A program made the position numbers and the translations under genes. Of a stretch of DNA of 64,000 nucleotides, positions 44,352-56,584 are shown one piece after another. Source of the DNA: Hyaloscypha bicolor E. Taxonomy: Eukaryota > Ascomycota > Leotiomycetes > Helotiales > Hyaloscyphaceae. The notes below the pieces were generated by a model, which saw nothing but the letters and a program-made list of their open reading frames with translations, searched no databases and had not been told where the DNA came from. Where the stretch lies: the NCBI RefSeq assembly GCF_002865645.1, contig NW_020194619.1, positions 1,400,442 through 1,464,441 of the forward strand, read 5' to 3'. Numbering within the stretch: position 1 is the first letter of the stretch; each line of letters begins with the position of its first letter.

Positions 44352-46564
44352 ATGGTCCATCGACAGAGGAAGGACTTAGCTGCAATTCGAAGACGGGTTG
44401 AGGACGAAGGCGATGAGGAAGGAGGCCCCGACGCCGGAGACCTCGATGACGATTCGTTGAGTGAGGGGTCGATAATAAGTGAAGAGGATGACGCACAAGA
44501 AGGTGACGAGATCAGCACAGTTGGAGCAGCTCCTGCTGCCTCTTCTGAGCTATCCAAAGTCAATGGAAATGGAGAAAAGCAACCCAAGGAGGCCCCAGGC
44601 AAATCAGCCAAAGGCATCGCGGAAGCTTCCAAGAAGCCGCTCACGAACGGCACCAGCGATATGGATATGATGCTTAATGGGCTCAAGATATCTGATCAAA
44701 GTGCCATTGTGGAGGAGGTACAATACGAGGACCTCCGTGAGGATGAAGAATTCCAGGTACCATCTCCAGCTGTGGTGAATTCCACAGCTCAGATGGATCA
44801 ACCACAAGAGCTTCCACACGAGCGACGACGAAGGGAGCACGAGGAATACAAAAAGAAGCGAGATGCAGATCCAGCATTTGTGCCAAACCGAGGAGCATTC
44901 TTCATGCATGATCATCGTCACTCTGGACCAGCAGCGAATGGATTTCGGCCATTTGGCAGAGGCAGAGGCAGAGGACGGCCTGGTATTGGCGGTCCTTTTG
45001 CACCATCTAAGTATGCTTCTATTTCATATAACCAGAACATCAAGTACTGATCAGTCACAGTCAAATGGGCCACACTTTCGAGCCTACCGATGCTCCGTGG
45101 ACTCACGACATGCACGAAGTCATCAGCGAACCTACACCTCGCAACTACCAGGCATCGAACTATTCAAACGGAGTTTCCAACCTGCCATCTCGAGTACCAG
45201 TCAGTGCTCCAAAGTCTGCACCTCCGAATCGAGCATTGTCAACAACAAAGCATGTTGGAAATGTGCAAATTCGCCTGTTCCTGTCCACCATGGAGAAGCC
45301 TGTCGTCTTTCCGGGCATCCCTTGGAAGCAGTATACTCGACTCCCCGATCACCGCCCACCACTGCGCCGTGATAAGCCAGTCCGAATCTCTCTTCCCGGT
45401 CATCCTCCGAGATATATATTCCCTGCAGTTGACAGGTCTTTCATCTTCATACCTCGAGCTATGAGGCCCAATCAACAAGGCTTCGGCGGACGTGGCAGAG
45501 GACGATCTATACTAGGTTCTATCGGTGGATACTCGAGACGCACAAGTGTTTTCGGTGGTAGTGTGTACGGCAGTGCCTACTCGCCCAGTATTGCCATGAG
45601 CCGTCGTTCATCTCTTGCTCGGGAAGTCAACAGAGAGAACATCGTCTCTCCAACAGGTTCGACGATGTCCCGGCCACAAATGACCATGGACCCGTCCAAG
45701 CCTGTTGTTAGGCTGCCCCCATTAAGCCAGCCGGTACAACCACAACAACTCCAACCCGCGGAATCCGAGCCCCAGAATGGGCCGCCACAAGTATCTTCAT
45801 CCATCGATGACCTACCGCGACCACAGACTTATCCACTTCCACAAAAACCCACCTTCCGCGAGAACCGACCCAATCCGATTCCTATGCATCAGCCTCGTCC
45901 CCAGAAAGCAGTATCAGTCGCTGATATTGAGTCACCCGCAACATTGTCATTTAACCCTCCTCAACAACATCAGCAACCTTTCCATCAACAGGTCCCAATC
46001 CAAGTTAATGGCAACAACTATCCACACGATACCATGTTACATTCTCGAAACCCTTCATACCCAAGCCAGGCTTCAACCGGCACTCCTCTCTCCCAAATCC
46101 CCGAACGTGCCATCCATGCCCAACCTTTCCAGCCAAACCCATACCAGCAACAACCACAAAACTTTTACTCTCAGCCTTACCAGGTCATGCAACCACCGCA
46201 GGGATACTTCTACCCACAATCCTTTAATCAAGCTATGGCTCCTTCCGGTGGTGCACCTCCATTCGTTCCTTCTCAGCCGCAACAACAGCAAGCCTCGTTC
46301 CATCAAGCCGGTCAGCAATCGGATAATGCAGCGTCTCAACAAGGTGTTCAGAATCTGGTGGCCCAAGAAGTTAACGGAATGGTATACTACTACGACGCTA
46401 CACAAATTCCGGCTGTGGCTACTTTCCCATCATATCAGCAACCACAATCATATCCGATGCAGCAAATTGGTGGCGTGGCTGGATTAGGTGGAATGATGAC
46501 ACCCTCCCCTGACGGCTTCTATTATCCGCAGCCACCGCAAGGAGTCGTGTACTACCCACAGTAG
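44352..46564 (+). CDS. Barentsz/CASC3 (MLN51) exon-junction-complex protein
   Basis: 720 aa, join(44352..45010, 45061..46564). Btz binds eIF4A3 and RNA in the cytoplasmic exon junction complex. The SELOR/Btz domain is at about residues 130-240: YEDLREDEEFQVP, a basic helix (ERRRREHEEYKKKRD), the hallmark PAFVPNRGAFFMHDHR, and after the intron GHTFEPTDAPWTHDMHE. The N-terminus is acidic with a basic start. Residues 240-360 include a GRGRGR patch and a short folded-looking segment (VQIRLFLSTMEKPVVFPGIP). The rest is Pro/Gln/Tyr-rich and likely disordered. Confidence 0.9.
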
Positions 46565-48035
46565 TCGGCTCTCTTTCGGCGTGCTATCACTTGTTATATT
46601 CTCTTTAATGCTTTCAGCGATCTTGTCAGGGCCTGGGTTTCATTGTGCGTTATGGAAGCGTTGCTACCCCTTTCCCCATTGCACTGTTCTCTGCGAAAAG
46701 ATATCTGTTGTTGTCGATTATCGTTGGAAGGTGGTAATCGATCTCTTGATTTCCCATGACACAATTCGATGTCATATCGGGTGGCGGAGAAGACACCAGT
46801 TTGGCAGGCGGCTACACGCTTTTCAGCTACCTGCATTTTATTACCTGCTGTCTTGTTGCATGATAGCCTTCTTCATCATTGTCGTTTAAGAAAGATTCCT
46901 CTTGAGGCATTCCGAGCGTTGGTCTTGGGCCGTGGCGGTAGAGTAGTAGTAGTTAAATAGGAGCATCAGTGATGATATTGGTTACTGCAAAACTTCAAAG
47001 ATAGGTACCTACATTCGGTGACCTCATTTCCCACTTTTCGTCCCGAAGCTTCGAGCAATTTGACAGAAAAAAGGATCCTCTGAAATTTTATGTTGGAGCC
47101 TCAAGCACCCTTGCAGCTGAAGGGAGGCAACCACCTCTCGAAACGACAGGTCGGCCCCAAGCCTTAGTTCTATCTTTTCGGAAGCCATAGGCGGGTGGTA
47201 ATTGAATCAAAAAATGGTTGGTGTCTCAAATGTGAACACTTTTCACAAATAGTTCGCATGCACTGCAGTGCTACCTCCGGGCTCCTCGAATCACTGACGA
47301 TACCATAAATCCACGACGCAATGCCGCTTCGAACCTCGGGAACGCAGAAGAGTAGGTTGCATGCAGCAAAATGGAGTATATCTGGGATAGAAGTATTGGA
47401 AAGTAGATAATGAGCCCGTGAATTTATTGGAGAAATGGACATACCCCAAACCGAGCATAAATCTATATCGGGGGTCATGATGTTAGTCGGTGTATTCACC
47501 TACAGTACCTCGTGATCGGATTTGCCGCTCTACTTAGCTTATCCGGCTGCGCGAGGCCGAGCACTCCCCACCACCTCGTACACTTGCCAAACCCTCACAA
47601 GAACTCGCCCTTTCCCAGCAATCGCCTTTACTCACAGATACCTCCTGAGCACTCTCGATCCGTCTCGCCGCTTTGCCTCTTTCCAAGTAGTTCTCGAAGT
47701 TGATTTGTCGTTCAGCTTGCGTACGTCGAAGGTGCCTGCGGTCGCCCGGCCAAACGAGGCCTAGCGCGTTGCAACGCCGCTTATCGAGCTGCTCCAGGCA
47801 CCTCTGCCATCTCCCCTCCTTCTACCTCGTCTATCCTCCTTCCCTTCCCTTCCTTTCCCCATCACCACAGCACTTCATCGTAAGGACTTCATCGTGATCA
47901 GTTCTTACCGCCTCGACTCTTCGATCCCTCGAAGATCTCCAGCGCTGAGTACACTACAGTTCGTCGCCCCAACCTGAGACGTCACCGCTTGAGCTTGTTT
48001 GTTAGCTGACACAGCTCAGCCGGATCATAGCAGTC
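46565..48035. other. Intergenic
   Basis: 1.47 kb without a supported gene; Btz 3' UTR at the left, NBR1 promoter and CT-rich leader (47560-48030) at the right. An ACGTCA occurs near 47977. Confidence 0.55.
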
Positions 48036-50859
48036 ATGGCGTCGACTTCAACAACTAATCAGGACACCTTGGTCACTCTCAAGATCAACATCGAGGGCAG
48101 CAACCGCCGATTCAAGCTCCCTCTTCGTGATCTCGGAGCCAGCACCCTCCCGGATAAGGTACGTTGTGGTTCCACCAGGCATATGAATGAGGCTCTCAGC
48201 CTCAAAGCTTTGAGACAACTTCCATCACGATCCCCTTCCACTGTGCTTTGATCAGGAAGCTGACCCGATGATGTGTTCATAGCTCCGCTTCCTTCTTGCC
48301 ATCCCACCCACCTCCGAAGCTATCTTCGAGCGTTACTCCGACAGTGCCGCAGCCTTCGTTGTCCTCGACCCAAACAACACCTCGGTCTACAAGCAACTCT
48401 ACCGTGCCGCGAAGGCGAAGCTAAAGCTTCGTCTCAAGGTCACTATCAAGGACAAGGAGCCCGTCATGCCAAAGCCTGCTACCGTCGAGGACGAGGAGCC
48501 CAACCCAGTCAGCCCCGTTGACGACAAGCCAGTCTTGCCTGATATTCCTTCTTTCCAAAGCTTCAAGATGCCCGGCTCAACCGAATCTCAAGACGTTCTG
48601 GACGCTCCAGAACCATCATCTACCGCCAGTTACTCTGAGAAGACAATCTATCCCGGCTCTGTTGCCGAGATCCAGCGTGGGTTCGAGGAACTCCTCATCA
48701 ACCAACCTCGATCCAGCATCACTAGCACAACCAGCGTCCCACCGATGGCTCCTTGCTGCAGTCAGTTCAAGCGAGAGGTCCCCAGCATGTTCCATCACAA
48801 GGAGGTTCCGAGAATGAACAACTGTTCGAGCACTGAGATCCCTGTTACTCGTGGCACTGCTGCTCGGGACAAGTGGTTTGCAGAGTTGGCTGGATTGTCC
48901 AATGAACGCCAACAAGCCCACACAAGCACAATCGGACCATCTGTTCCAGTTCAGACCGCCAGCATATTCTCCGTTTACTGCAACAACTGCAGTGAATCTA
49001 TCCCAGATGAGCACTATCATTGCAGTACCTGCGATGATGGCGACTATGACCTCTGCCAAACCTGTGTCAATGGGGGCGTCCTTTGCGGTGGCGAGGATCA
49101 CTGGATGATTAAGCGTTTTGTTAAAAATGGAAAGGTCATCAACAGCACCACCGAGACAATTGCACCAAAGCCAGTGGCATCTGAGCCAAAGGCCGCACCA
49201 ATCATCCCAGAAGACTTGCAAGTTCCAGTTGCTACTCGCACCTGCAATTCTTGCATCCAAGGTGAGCTCCTTGAGCAGTGTGGATCGTCGTGCACCTTGC
49301 TGATATCACATCGCAGAACTCTCCGAGGAGAACTTTGTCACCTGCGCCACCTGCCCTGACTATGATCTCTGCATTCCTTGCCACATTGGCATGCAGCATG
49401 GCCACCACCCAAAGCATGCATTCGAACCTGCTGTTGAGGAGACCCAGCTTGATTTCATTGCCAAGACCCTGCTCGCTCCAGGTCGTAACATTGGCCACAA
49501 TGCAATCTGTGATGGATGTGATAAGGTATATTCATTCAGCCACTTGTAACGGAATAATTGCTAATAAAATAGTACATCTATGGCGTGCGTCACAAGTGCC
49601 TTGACTGCCCTGATTGGGACTTCTGTGCATCTTGCATTCCCAATGCCAACTTCATCCATGCTCGCCACCGATTCGTACCAATTTACGAACCCCTCAATGA
49701 TCTTGCATCACTGTCCAGATCTTTCACCAACAAGGCCCGCCATCACGGCATCTACTGTGACGGCCCTCTTTGCAACCAAAACAATGGTGTTCAATCCTAC
49801 ATCAAGGGAGACCGATACAAGTGTGCTGTTTGTCACGATACTGACTTCTGTGCTTCGTGTGAGGCCAGCCCTTCAAACCCACACAACCGCACTCACCCTC
49901 TCATCAAATTCAAGACACCGGTCCGCAACGTCAGTGTCACAACTTTGGGAGATCACGAGGATGGTCAACGTATGCCGGTTATGGGTGACCGTATCGCTCG
50001 TGGCCGCACTACATCCAAGTCCACTGAGACTACACCATCTCAGTCAGCAAATGCTGCCACTCAAGTGCAGACCGTTGCTGATCTCCAGCCAACCGAGCCA
50101 CTAAAGGCCGAGGAGACTAAGGAGGAGAAGGTTCCCGAAGTCAAGGTTGAGGAGGCCAAGGAGCTTCCCGCTGCAGCTGTCCCTGAGGAGTTAGTTGCTT
50201 ACTTCGTTCGTGATGTTGTTGCTGATGGCACTGTCCTTCCACCCAACAACGTCTTCGAGCAGACCTGGTATCTTCGCAATGGTGGTAACACTTCTTGGCC
50301 CGCTGGATGCACAGTCAAGTTCGTTGGTGGTGACAACATGTGTGCTGTTGACCCCCAGCACCCCGCCAGTGTTCACGAGCTTGTTTCCGCTGCTGAGAGC
50401 ACTACTTGCTACACTGAAGTTGCTCCGGGCCAGGAGGCCGGCTTCACAGTCTTAATGAGAACTCCAAACCGTGCTGGCAACTTCATCTCTTACTGGCGCC
50501 TCACTGGCCCGGACGGCAACAAGTTTGGCCACAGACTGTGGTGTGATGTCAATGTCAAGGAGCCAGCTCTAGTTGTCAAGGAAGAGCCAACAGAAGCTAA
50601 GGTTGAGTCCGAAGGCAGCCAGATGGTCTTCCCCAAGCTTGAGAAGGAATCGCCAACGACCAGCATTCACGAGGAACTTCCAGCCATCCCTGACACCTCT
50701 GAAATTGAGGAGGACGCCGAGGAATTCGAGGACTTCGTCGAGGAGACGCTCGAGGATGATGAGACTGAGGACGGCTTCATGACCGATGAGGAATATGACA
50801 TTCTTGATGCTAGCGATGAGGAGTACCTCGCTGAGCAGGAGAAGGCTACCAAGAAGTGA
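48036..50859 (+). CDS. nbr1: NBR1-type selective autophagy receptor
   Basis: 865 aa, join(48036..48158, 48283..49261, 49317..49525, 49573..50859). Order: PB1 domain at residues 10-100 (VTLKINIEGSNRRFKLPLRD), a linker, then four ZZ-type zinc fingers: VYCNNCSESIPDEHYHCSTC, RTCNSCIQ.ELSEENFVTCATC, AICDGCDKYIYGVRHKCLDC and a fourth with CDGPLCNQN...CAVCHDTDFCASC. An FW (four-tryptophan) domain follows (FEQTWYLRNGGNTSWPAGC, ISYWRLTGPDGNKFGHRLWC). The acidic C-terminus holds a candidate LC3/Atg8-interacting motif, EEYDILDA (YDIL at about 845-848). Such receptors carry cargo (aggregates, peroxisomes, or vacuolar hydrolases in yeasts) to Atg8 membranes. No UBA domain is seen. Confidence 0.96.
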
Positions 50860-51790
50860 ACAGTCTTCTTGGACATATAGCGATGCAAAGGGCGTAAGAT
50901 TGACACAACAATAACACTGGATAAGGATGGATGGGTGCAAGGGGTTTATTTGGGGATCTCTCTTTTACTTTTTCTTGGTTGTTTTCTTTTCTGCATGTCT
51001 GTAATCCTGGGTTTATCGCTCGTTTGGCTGGTCATTTCATCGGTGACATGAGGCGCAGGATCTTGGCTCTGTGATGATGGGACCCCGCGAGCCTCGGGAG
51101 GAGTCAGAACTGCAAGCGGGAAACAACAAAACAACAAATGGATTCAAGGATCTCTTCTCAGTATGCTTTGGGATCAGTTTGGGTAGTAGCAATGACATGC
51201 CTTCAACGAATCTTTCCGCGTGTTGTAGTGACTGTGGTATTGCTATTGCAGCAGGAGATCCTTGCTTGTCTTGACATGCCATTAAAGTCGACCCGAGTTC
51301 TCACCCGATACATGCAAGCCGTTGAAGACTTGAAATTTCTTGCTCCTGGTTAATAATCATCAGAGTTTATTTATAAGTTAACAAACGCATTGTTTGCAGA
51401 ACTGCGTCCGGATGGTGAAGTAACTCGTTCGGCGATAATGCAAGACCTCCAGATCCAGTAATGAAGTTGTCTTCCACATCCTAATCGAGGCATGGTTTCA
51501 GAACTTTATTGAAAATTATCTACCTTCGTTGCGGCTAAATTAAGCTTTTTGGGTTCCTATGCTCGGAGACTTCTTTCCTCAGCGGCTGAACAGAAATCCC
51601 GATCGATATCTCTCATTCCAAATTGATTACTTCCGCGCGGCCGACACACTTCAAAATTGAAGTGGTTGCACGAAGTGACGAAGACCATATGACCTCCTCT
51701 CAATACCACCTTGATACATAAGTGCCGTTCCTTTCCCACAACCCCTCCTGGTGGCTCTTCCTTACAGTGCTCCCAAGCTCGCAACCCCAA
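50860..51790. other. Intergenic
   Basis: 0.93 kb; NBR1 3' UTR and promoter of the dehydrogenase. No gene supported. Confidence 0.6.
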
Positions 51791-52836
51791 ATGGCACCAC
51801 AAAGCACAATAATCATCACCGGCGGGACCGGCTCGCTTGGATCCTCTCTCGCGCGAGCCCTGGAGACCTCGTACCCCGGCCGCTTCCACCTCTTGCTCAC
51901 GTGTCGAAACCCGGACGACGAACATGCGAAGACCATCTCTACCTTCCTTGAGTCGAAGAAGGGGTCGTTCGCGCTTGAGAAGCTCGATCTTTCGGATCTG
52001 GATGGAGTGAGAACGTTTGTTGGGGATGTGAAGGCGAGGGTTGCGAGTGGGGAGCTGAAGGGGCTGGTGGGAGGAGGGCTGGTGAATTGTGCTGCGAATC
52101 AGACATTCTTCAAGGGGCAGAAATGGAAGGATGTTATGTATACAGTTAATTGTCTGGCGCCGGCTTTGTTAATGAGGGGACTTTTGGGAGTGATGCTCGA
52201 GGGGGAGGGGAGCACGGTTGTCAATGTCGGGAGTGGAGCGTATGAGATTGGGAGGTGTGATTATTTCGAGGGCAAAGAGGAGAGTGAGGGGAAAGAAGGG
52301 GAGAAGGTGGGGTTCTTGGAGGGCATGAAGAGGTATGGGAGTTGTAAGCTGGTGACGATGATGGTGGGGTTTGCATTCCAGAGACGACTTTATACTGTGG
52401 GTTTCTTGCTCTTCTGCTCTCAAATGGGGACGCTGGAGATGGAAGGGGCTCGTACTGACGCGAATAGGTTTATCCTGAGAACAAGGTCCATATCATCAAT
52501 CTGGATCCTGGCTCGATGAATGCTGGAGGCAGACTTCTCGGCAGCGAGCGTCACTGGGTCTTTCCGATCCTGTATGGGATCTTGGGAGTTACCGGGCCAT
52601 TGTTGAGGCTCGTGAGGAAAGACGCGATTAACCCTCCATCTGTCCCTGCGAAGGCGATTGCCGATCTATTTGGGAGTCCGAAGGAAAGTGAGGGAAGAGT
52701 TTGGAAAACGGGGAAATATTTTATATTGGATGATGAGAAGAAGCCAAATGCCTTGAGCTTGAATGACGGGAAGCAGGACGAGGTTTGGAAGAACGTGGGC
52801 AGAGATACGGGACTTGGCGATGGTTTGAAGGTTTAA
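51791..52836 (+). CDS. Short-chain dehydrogenase/reductase
   Basis: 324 aa, join(51791..52396, 52468..52836). Rossmann fold with the NAD(P) motif TGGTGSLGSSLA at residues 10-21, a DL motif (KLDLSDLDG), a NCAAN variant of the NNAG motif near 99-103, catalytic Ser near 148 (NVGSG) and the YGSCK (Y182-x3-K186) pair. The DPGSMNAGG segment after the intron matches the conserved PG loop after beta-6. The layout resembles retinol-dehydrogenase/WWOX-like or 3-ketosteroid reductase SDRs; substrate unknown. An upstream in-frame ATG (51722) would add a hydrophobic 23-residue leader; I prefer 51791, which starts just before the Rossmann strand. The donor is GTGGGT. Confidence 0.85.
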
Positions 52837-53510
52837 AGGGTCTATAACTCCGGAGATTGGGACATTTTTCGCTCGGTGGTTTTACGGTTGTTGACAATAC
52901 CTCTCTTCTATACCCTAGCTTCGTTGTTCCAGACATTGCTGTATATTGAGCTTCATACCTGTACACTCTAAAACCATATTTACATTGCTGATACACAAGG
53001 GCATGGCTGCAAGGGATAAAGTGTTCACCACCACAGCGAGATCCCCAGTAAGGTCAATCCGGGAACTGCAATTGAAGTAATGTAGATAGATATCTTAATT
53101 TCAAATCAAAATCTAAGAAATGAAATGGATCTATCAAGGACAGGTGTGGAAGAGGGGAAACTGTCGCAGAACGGAGATGACACTTGCCGAATAATTGGAT
53201 GGGAATTGGGTAGGCTGGCCGTAGTGTAAAGCTTGATGTTTGGATTGGATGAGATGAATGTCTATGTTTCGGCAAATTGCCGTGAAACCGAAGTTCATCT
53301 CTGTTCAGGGAGACGGTGTGGCGAAAACACTTCAACTGCTGCTGAGCAGCTCCCAAGAGTGTCCAATCTGCACGGCGTCAAAGAAGAATGAAGAACCGAG
53401 AGTGTTCTAGGAAGCCAGACACTATCGATATGCACCCACCGCAACCTGACTTACCCATGTTCAGAGGTAACATCCTTCTCTTCTATAAATCCACCTTTTC
53501 CCCTCGTCCA
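52837..53510. other. Convergent intergenic
   Basis: 674 nt between converging dehydrogenase and cation-exchanger genes; two 3' UTRs expected. No gene supported. Confidence 0.6.
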
Positions 53511-54912
53511 TCAATCAAAGTACGAGCCCACAGCGATCAGTACGTAAACAATCAAACACAAACTGCCCTCAAGATAGTTACTTTTCAGGTCCCGGGTAAA
53601 ACTACCCACCACAAGAATGCTCAGAACTAGCACAATCATATTGAAGAGCTCAAACTCCAAGTCAAGGTCCCTTCCAATGGCCCATCCGACCAAGACAACA
53701 AGTGGGATGTTGAACAAAGCGGTTTGAATAGTCGAACCAAGACAGTGAAACATGGCCGCTGTCATGTGGTTTCGGCAGGCATCTTCGACAGTGGTGATGT
53801 GCTCTGCAGCCTTCTCAACGATGGGAACCAGGATCAAGCCGAGGAAGGATTCGGAAACTCCACGTTCTTTGACGATGAAGGGGATCCCTTGGACGAGATT
53901 GATAGCCAGCATGGTGACGAGCGTGAGAGCAATCGCGAGAGAGACGAGGCATTCTGCAAAGCATAGCTTCTCTTCCTTGTGAATTGGCGCCAGATTGCTA
54001 ACGATTTCCTCTTCGTGCTCGAGCATGACCTCGTATAATCTGTGGTGGGAGCGCATCTGGAAGTAAACATATATAAAGTAAGCAAGCATGAGGAAGATCG
54101 AGGTGATGCGAGAGATGAGGAGGACGTGTCCCGATGCGGCCGTTTGATCTTGGTGGGTCGCATGGAAAGCTCCGGGAATCATGAGGCCCATTCCACTGTG
54201 AGAAATTAGAGACGTATACTGCACGATTGAGAAAGCGGAAAGGAAGTACATACGCAGTTAGAAGGAGATCACTCCCGAGTTCGCTGACAGCTCCATTAAA
54301 GGTTTGCTCACTGTAAATCAACCCCCCGCAAAAGAAGCATACGCCGAGGCATAACAAAAGTGTTGCAAGAAGAGATCCAAGAGCGGCGGCTTGAATGACG
54401 TAGTACTGCTTCTTGTTCAGAAGGACGAGGAGCAGAATCATCTCCGGCGTCGAAGCCAGGATAATCTCAATTAGATGACCCAGGACTTTAGGAAGTTTGC
54501 GGGTGCTCTCGTGCGAGGCGAAGCCGATAAGGTTGGCACATGGAACCATTGCAAGATAACTCAGAATGAACACCAGGAGATGGAGATCATCAGGGTGTGT
54601 GTACTGGAGGACAATAGCCGTTGGCACAAGCGGCCAAAGAAGGTTGACACATTTGGAGGCAGGGCTTGCGGTTCGCCAGCAGATGCTCAGAATGTGCATG
54701 GGCCTGATTCGAATTCCCTTTGCCAGCTTGAACCCACGATGATGTACGTTGTCATATCCGACAGAGGGTCGAGGTTCGATGGTGCTCGAGGGATGAGGAG
54801 AAGGGGTAATTTCAGCCATGGGGATGTCGTTGGAGAAGGCTACTCGTCGACCGTTTGGTGAAGTCGAAGGAGGGGGTGCTGGAGGAACGTCGGTATGAGA
54901 TGGTGGAGACAT
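53511..54912 (-). CDS. CAX-type cation/proton antiporter, divergent motifs
   Basis: 447 aa, complement(join(53511..54195, 54254..54912)). CaCA superfamily protein probably in the vacuolar membrane, with two repeats of about five membrane segments joined by an acidic loop (residues about 260-290, LYEVMLEHEEEIVSNLAP). Matching CAX landmarks: IQAAALGSLLATLLLCLG and CFFCGGLIYSEQTFN in the first half, LILVPIVEKAAEHITTVEDA and IQTALFNIPLVVLVGWAIGR in the second. The canonical ion-binding GNxxE pairs are altered: the first alpha repeat reads ASTPEMIL and the second EKAAEH in place of GNAAEH, keeping the glutamates but losing Gly-Asn. So Ca2+/H+ exchange cannot be assumed. The N-terminal 60 residues are Pro/Ser-rich. 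Confidence 0.87.
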
Positions 54913-55909
54913 TCTGAGACTTGGTTATGTTAGAATTCCGGAAGTCAATGAGACGTGGGGTGGAAAACTCAACGGCAATGTGGAGTATCGGAATAATGGT
55001 GAAATTTGGCCGTAGAGCCAGAGAAGGATGATGAAAGAAATTTTGAAAGAAGCTCTAGGGTATAAGGAATCAAGAATTTGTAAAGAGGAAGAACGAAATG
55101 ATTTCGAAATGTACGAAAGTGCGAGATGTATGGTGACTTCTAAATTTGCTTCCACGAGGAGAGAAAGAGCAACTCGGCCAGGACTCTTATCAAGCTGTGA
55201 AGGAAGGAGCAAATCAGACAAAAACCAGGCCTCCAGATGTTCATGCAGGGGGTTTGTTCGACTCCACTCTGAGGAAAATAAGGAAAGGGAGGTAGCAATG
55301 TTGCATCTTGGTTGAATCTTTTTGCGGGTTTTGGCGAGCTGACGCTGGCCCTCTCTCCGCTGAAGCTCACAGGAGCCAAGAGCGGGGCAAGAAGTATCCT
55401 TTCTTGTTCATCCTACTGCTATGAGGGTGACGGAATCGACAAGCAATGCTGGCCATTTGCGAAGACAGCAAGGACTCAAAAAGACAGAGATTTGATGCCC
55501 CGGCTAGAAAGGGAACTTTTGACATTCAGTCACAATATGACTCGCCTGTTATTAACATTAACAAAGTAATACATATGGGTATGAAAACTTGCTCCGTATC
55601 GCCCAGACTCCTTGCCCAATATTCTTCCCCCATTATACAAGATTTCCAGACTATCCATTTTGGTCCCGTTCCGAAGTTTCAAATCCCTACCGTCCGAACT
55701 CCCTAATCCTTCACGGGAACTCTTCACCCATTGCCCGTCCACCATGCGTCTGACTTCTGTTTTCAGAATGCCGCGACCGAGGCTTGGAGCCGCTCAGCAC
55801 ATCGTGCTTTCATATCGGCGATCGACGCCTGTATTCTCAAGGCTGAGCAAAGCCAGCCTTGAAGCTTTTCCCTGCCAGAATTGAAACTCCTCCCCCTCTC
55901 CCACACTCT
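54913..55909. other. Intergenic
   Basis: 1.0 kb; promoter of the antiporter on its left side. No gene supported. Confidence 0.55.
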
Positions 55910-56584
55910 TCACGAATTCGTATGCCCTCGTGTATCTCCTCCCAGCCCATGATGTCTCACTGCGAATTCCCGGGCTGAGCTGGGCGAGCCAGACCCCGAC
56001 GCGGAGCCCGCAGACACAGGGTGATCGAGCACAACATCCTCAAAAGGAATCTCGCTCAACGGGGTCTTCCCATCAGATATAACCCCTTCTTCCTCCTCCC
56101 TCACATGTGTGATGCCGCCTGCAATCGTCTGATGTTGATGCGGGGCCGTCTCTTCGTACTGCGGCGGAGGTAGATCTCCATCTACAGCTCTGTCGTCTTG
56201 CCGTCCTCTCCTTTCGGCTCCAGGCATCGTGGACAATGGCAGATCACCACGATTGCCTTGTCCCGGAGGTATCTGTCTCTTCCCACAACGCCGGCCTCCA
56301 ATGCAGCATCCGCAGCAACACCAAATCGAGGCCAGGACGATGATGCCAATACCGACGACCACGAGGCAAATAGCTATTTTCGCACCGGAAGCAAGACCAC
56401 CCCAGACATTTTGGTTGTGTGTATCAATGTAAGGTCCGCTGGTTGGACTTGAATAGCTACTCGATGTGGTGAGGCTTGTTGTCGCTTGCTCTCTGTTGAG
56501 ACTCGAGCTCGTAGATAATGTGGTGGGAGGCCAGTATGGAAGAGAAGTGGGGCCGAAATGAGGGAATGCGTCTGAGATTACCAT
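55910..56584 (-). CDS. Single-pass membrane protein, unrecognised
   Basis: 224 aa, single exon with a real ATG at 56584. A Ser/Thr-rich extracellular-type stretch (residues 1-60) precedes one membrane segment (AKIAICLVVVGIGIIVLASI, about 70-88), then a cysteine cluster (WCCCGCCIGGRRCGKRQ) suited to palmitoylation. The cytosolic tail holds a PPxY-type motif (LPPPQYEET) that could bind a WW-domain ubiquitin ligase, and acidic and Ser/Gly-rich ends. The plan resembles fungal Wsc/MID-like or small PPxY adaptor membrane proteins, but there is no signal peptide or Cys domain. Function not assigned. Confidence 0.6.
   Translation of the reverse strand: MVISDAFPHFGPTSLPYWPPTTLSTSSSLNREQATTSLTTSSSYSSPTSGPYIDTHNQNVWGGLASGAKIAICLVVVGIGIIVLASIWCCCGCCIGGRRCGKRQIPPGQGNRGDLPLSTMPGAERRGRQDDRAVDGDLPPPQYEETAPHQHQTIAGGITHVREEEEGVISDGKTPLSEIPFEDVVLDHPVSAGSASGSGSPSSAREFAVRHHGLGGDTRGHTNS

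Noticed and set aside
43760..44401. 213-codon ORF upstream of Btz
   Set aside because: No domain, overlaps the Btz start in another frame and has leader-like composition.
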